Of a stretch of 64,000 bases of DNA, positions 62,168-64,000 are shown piece by piece; the first letter of the stretch is position 1; each line of letters starts with the position of its first letter. The translations under genes were made by a program, and so were the position numbers. This DNA is from Clostridium sp. Marseille-P2415 (GTDB taxonomy: Bacteria; Bacillota; Clostridia; Lachnospirales; Lachnospiraceae). The notes beneath the pieces were generated by a model. That model was not told the DNA's origin. It searched no databases and saw only the letters and a program-made list of their open reading frames with translations. The stretch spans positions 57,068-121,067 of the forward strand of contig NZ_LT732526.1 in the NCBI RefSeq assembly GCF_900155545.1, given 5' to 3'.

Positions 62168-62836
62168 ATGGAATGCAGAAATGAGACATGGAAACCATAC
62201 CAGCTGACGGGAGCAATACAGATGTATGAGGCTACCGGAAAAGAGGTCTACCGGGATTTTGTAATGACCCGCTTAAACAGGCTGGAAGCCCCGGAAGGGA
62301 CGGCAGAAAGTCTGCCGATACAGGATGATCCGGCTTATTTTTTTGCTTTGGATCAGACAGGAAATGAGAAATACAGACAGAAGATTGAATCACTGATCGG
62401 TCAGAATGATTGGACATTGGATTTTATGCCGTTTGTAACGGCTTACGAGACAAGGTATAAAAGAAAAGAACATTACAATGAGATTGTGGCTTTGTTTCGG
62501 GAGAAAGAGCGGTTTACAGGAAGTGACCTGGTCTCTCTCATAGAAACAATCGGTCAGATGTCAGAAGAAATCTATGAATATTACAGGGAACTAAGGGATT
62601 TGTTTAAGGCTGTACTCAAGGAGAGGATGAATGAACTCCCGGATTCTTCTGAAAACTTGGAAATCGGTTATTCCATCCTGAAGGCATGTAATATGGGCGT
62701 GCTTCAAACGGAGAAATACAGCGATTTCGGGGAACTTGTATGGAAAACTATCGCGGGGAACGATAAAGATACATGCGCGGGCTTACAGGAAATGCTCAGA
62801 GCGCAATATACAATACTTAGAAAACAGGAGGTATAA
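62168..62836 (+). CDS. Degenerate GH105-like (alpha/alpha)-barrel protein
   Basis: A 222-residue protein that resembles part of the GH105 hydrolase at 58394: 'LTGAIQMYEATGKEVYRDFVMTRL' compares with its N-terminal helix pair, and 'WTLDFMPFVTAYETRYKRKEHYNEI' with 'VWLDGLYMCQPFYMEYETRF'. Here the WLDGLYM sequence with the catalytic Asp is lost and the protein is 156 residues shorter, so hydrolysis is unlikely. It lies between the binding protein and permease genes, six bases ahead of the permease. The frame is intact, which argues for a retained non-catalytic role. The start site is weakly supported. Confidence 0.6.
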   Translation: MECRNETWKPYQLTGAIQMYEATGKEVYRDFVMTRLNRLEAPEGTAESLPIQDDPAYFFALDQTGNEKYRQKIESLIGQNDWTLDFMPFVTAYETRYKRKEHYNEIVALFREKERFTGSDLVSLIETIGQMSEEIYEYYRELRDLFKAVLKERMNELPDSSENLEIGYSILKACNMGVLQTEKYSDFGELVWKTIAGNDKDTCAGLQEMLRAQYTILRKQEV

Positions 62837-62841
62837 GCAGT

Positions 62842-63741
62842 ATGAAGTCAAAGGGTATCCGTAAGGTCCTGGCAGACAATGCAGGGTTCTTTTTCATCTT
62901 ACCATGGCTGGTTGGATTTATACTTTTCAAAGTTTATCCGTTCGCCTCTTCACTGTACTATAGCTTTACGAACTATGACCTGTTTAACGGCGTTTCAAAG
63001 ACAGGTATCATGAACTATAATAAGATTTTCACAGATTCCGATATTACAAAAGCGTTTCTTGTTACCTTTAAATATGCAATTTTTGATGTTCCGTTAAAGC
63101 TGACGTTTGCATTGTTCATCGCATACATACTGAACTTCAAATTAAAAGGTGTTAATTTCTTCCGGACCGCATATTACATCCCGTCTATTCTGGGCGGATC
63201 CATTGCGATCGCGATCCTGTGGAGAGCCGTATTTAATACGGATGGCCTGATTAATACAGTTCTGGGCGTTTTCGGTGCGGAAAAGATCAACTGGATGGCA
63301 AGCGCGGGCGGCGCACTGACCGTTATCGTACTCTTAAGAGTATGGCAGTTCGGTTCTGCTATGGTAATTTTCCTTGCGGCCTTAAAGGGTGTTTCCGAGG
63401 ATTTATACGAAGCGGCTTCCATAGACGGAGCTGGAAAGTGGACACAGTTCTTCAAAATCACCGTTCCTTTAATTACGCCGGTTATTTTCTATAACCTGAT
63501 TACACAGTTATGCCAGGCGTTCCAGGAATTCAACGGGCCATTCCTTGTAACAAAGGGAGGACCAAACGGGGCGACCACTTTAATCTCCATTTTAATTTAC
63601 AACAACGCGTTCTTACGTCATAAGATGGGTATGGCAAGTGCACAGGCCTGGATTCTGTTCCTCATTGTCATGACTTTTACGGCAGTAGCGTTTGTAAGCC
63701 AGAAGAAATGGGTTTACTATTCAGATGAGGACGGGAGGTAG
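62842..63741 (+). CDS. ABC sugar transporter permease (MalF/UgpA-like)
   Basis: A 299-residue membrane protein with six helices. 'AGFFFILPWLVGFILFKVYPFASSLYYSFTNYDL' at the start and the EAA loop 'LYEAASIDGAGKWTQFFKITVPLITPVIFYNLI' that contacts the ATPase. First of the permease pair of a CUT1-type importer. An AGGAGGTATAAGCAGT site precedes it. No ATPase is seen; CUT1 systems often share MsmX-like ATPases. Confidence 0.94.
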   Translation: MKSKGIRKVLADNAGFFFILPWLVGFILFKVYPFASSLYYSFTNYDLFNGVSKTGIMNYNKIFTDSDITKAFLVTFKYAIFDVPLKLTFALFIAYILNFKLKGVNFFRTAYYIPSILGGSIAIAILWRAVFNTDGLINTVLGVFGAEKINWMASAGGALTVIVLLRVWQFGSAMVIFLAALKGVSEDLYEAASIDGAGKWTQFFKITVPLITPVIFYNLITQLCQAFQEFNGPFLVTKGGPNGATTLISILIYNNAFLRHKMGMASAQAWILFLIVMTFTAVAFVSQKKWVYYSDEDGR

Positions 63742-63746
63742 ATGAC

Positions 63747-64000
63747 ATGACGAAAGAGACTAAAAGAAAGATCAGCACAATAATCCGCTATGCATTACTG
63801 GTTTTTGTCGGCTTCATTATGGTATACCCGTTGATCTGGATGGTGGGTGCTACCTTTAAGACGAACTCGGAGATTTTTACCAGCGCGTGGTTCTGGCCCC
63901 AAAAGCCTGTAACCGACGGTTATGCCAATGCATTTGTAGATTACGGCGGAAAGATCAACCTGATCAAATCCATGCTGAATACCTATAAAATCGTTGTACC
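63747..64000 (+). CDS. ABC sugar transporter permease (MalG/UgpE-like), cut by window end
   Basis: The first 84 codons are seen: a basic N-terminus (MTKETKRKIST), a helix ('ALLVFVGFIMVYPLIWMVGATFK') and the 'EIFTSAWFWPQKPVTDGYANAF' segment typical of the second CUT1 permease. GGGAGGT lies upstream of ATG 63747; the frame is open to the end of the window. Confidence 0.9.
   Translation, partial: MTKETKRKISTIIRYALLVFVGFIMVYPLIWMVGATFKTNSEIFTSAWFWPQKPVTDGYANAFVDYGGKINLIKSMLNTYKIVV

Overview
The window reads as a chromosome segment of a Gram-positive anaerobe of the Clostridia, most likely a Lachnospiraceae member (Lacrimispora / 'Clostridium' cluster XIVa type). The evidence is the strong aGGAGG ribosome sites, the gene order hprK-murB-rapZ-whiA-crh-dnaE-pfkA, and the presence of a DarA-type c-di-AMP receptor, DUF1846 and CarD proteins. 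No rRNA or tRNA genes were seen.

Layout. 1-650: an IS200-type element with one transposase. 660-2480: a CRISPR leader and an array of 25 repeats and 24 spacers, with an I-C-like repeat; the cas genes are outside the window. 2481-2995: gene debris. 2996-4309: a LURP-one protein and a TipA-like MerR regulator. 4364-11225: an AraC regulator divergent from a full L-fucose operon (isomerase, kinase, mutarotase, aldolase, permease). 11320-26031: a visibly AT-richer block. In it a BlaI-like repressor and a shortened BlaR1-like M56 protease diverge from a 13-gene operon. That operon combines folate synthesis (folA, folE, an HD hydrolase, folP, a folB-folK fusion, folC), an N-formylglutamate amidohydrolase-like enzyme, a secreted gamma-glutamyltransferase, a complete ECF transporter with two FolT-type S components, and a beta-propeller protein that ends in a glutaredoxin-like domain. 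26107-28736: azlCD, its LysR regulator and a NUDIX gene. 28737-29515: a small membrane protein gene and a non-coding stretch with a structured, terminator-ending leader in front of a mutS2-like gene.

31497-37010: a ferritin-like protein, a NUDIX gene, the c-di-AMP receptor and a nucleoside catabolism operon (deoB, cdd, pdp, deoC). 37254-43853: CarD, DUF1846, a SEC-C methionine aminopeptidase, tag, a GNAT gene, a glycosidase-like lipoprotein and DUF1653. 43863-54609: the housekeeping block uvrC, hprK, murB, rapZ, whiA, crh, dnaE, pfkA. 54681-64000: a pectin / rhamnogalacturonan oligosaccharide locus with two paralogous sugar-binding lipoproteins, an esterase, a LacI and an AraC regulator, a GH105 hydrolase, a degenerate GH105-like protein and two ABC permeases, the last cut by the window end.

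How parts fit. HprK and the Crh-type protein (Glu15, Ser46) are the sensor side of carbon catabolite control, and a consensus cre palindrome lies just after the promoter of the second sugar-binding protein operon. The most unusual region is the folate/ECF block. It carries nearly a whole pterin-to-folylpolyglutamate route, lacking only pABA synthesis and a recognised FolQ, next to import and gamma-glutamyl trimming functions. It may be controlled by a BlaI/BlaR1-like pair that has no beta-lactam sensor domain. Functions here are inferred from sequence motifs read by eye; no database search was run.
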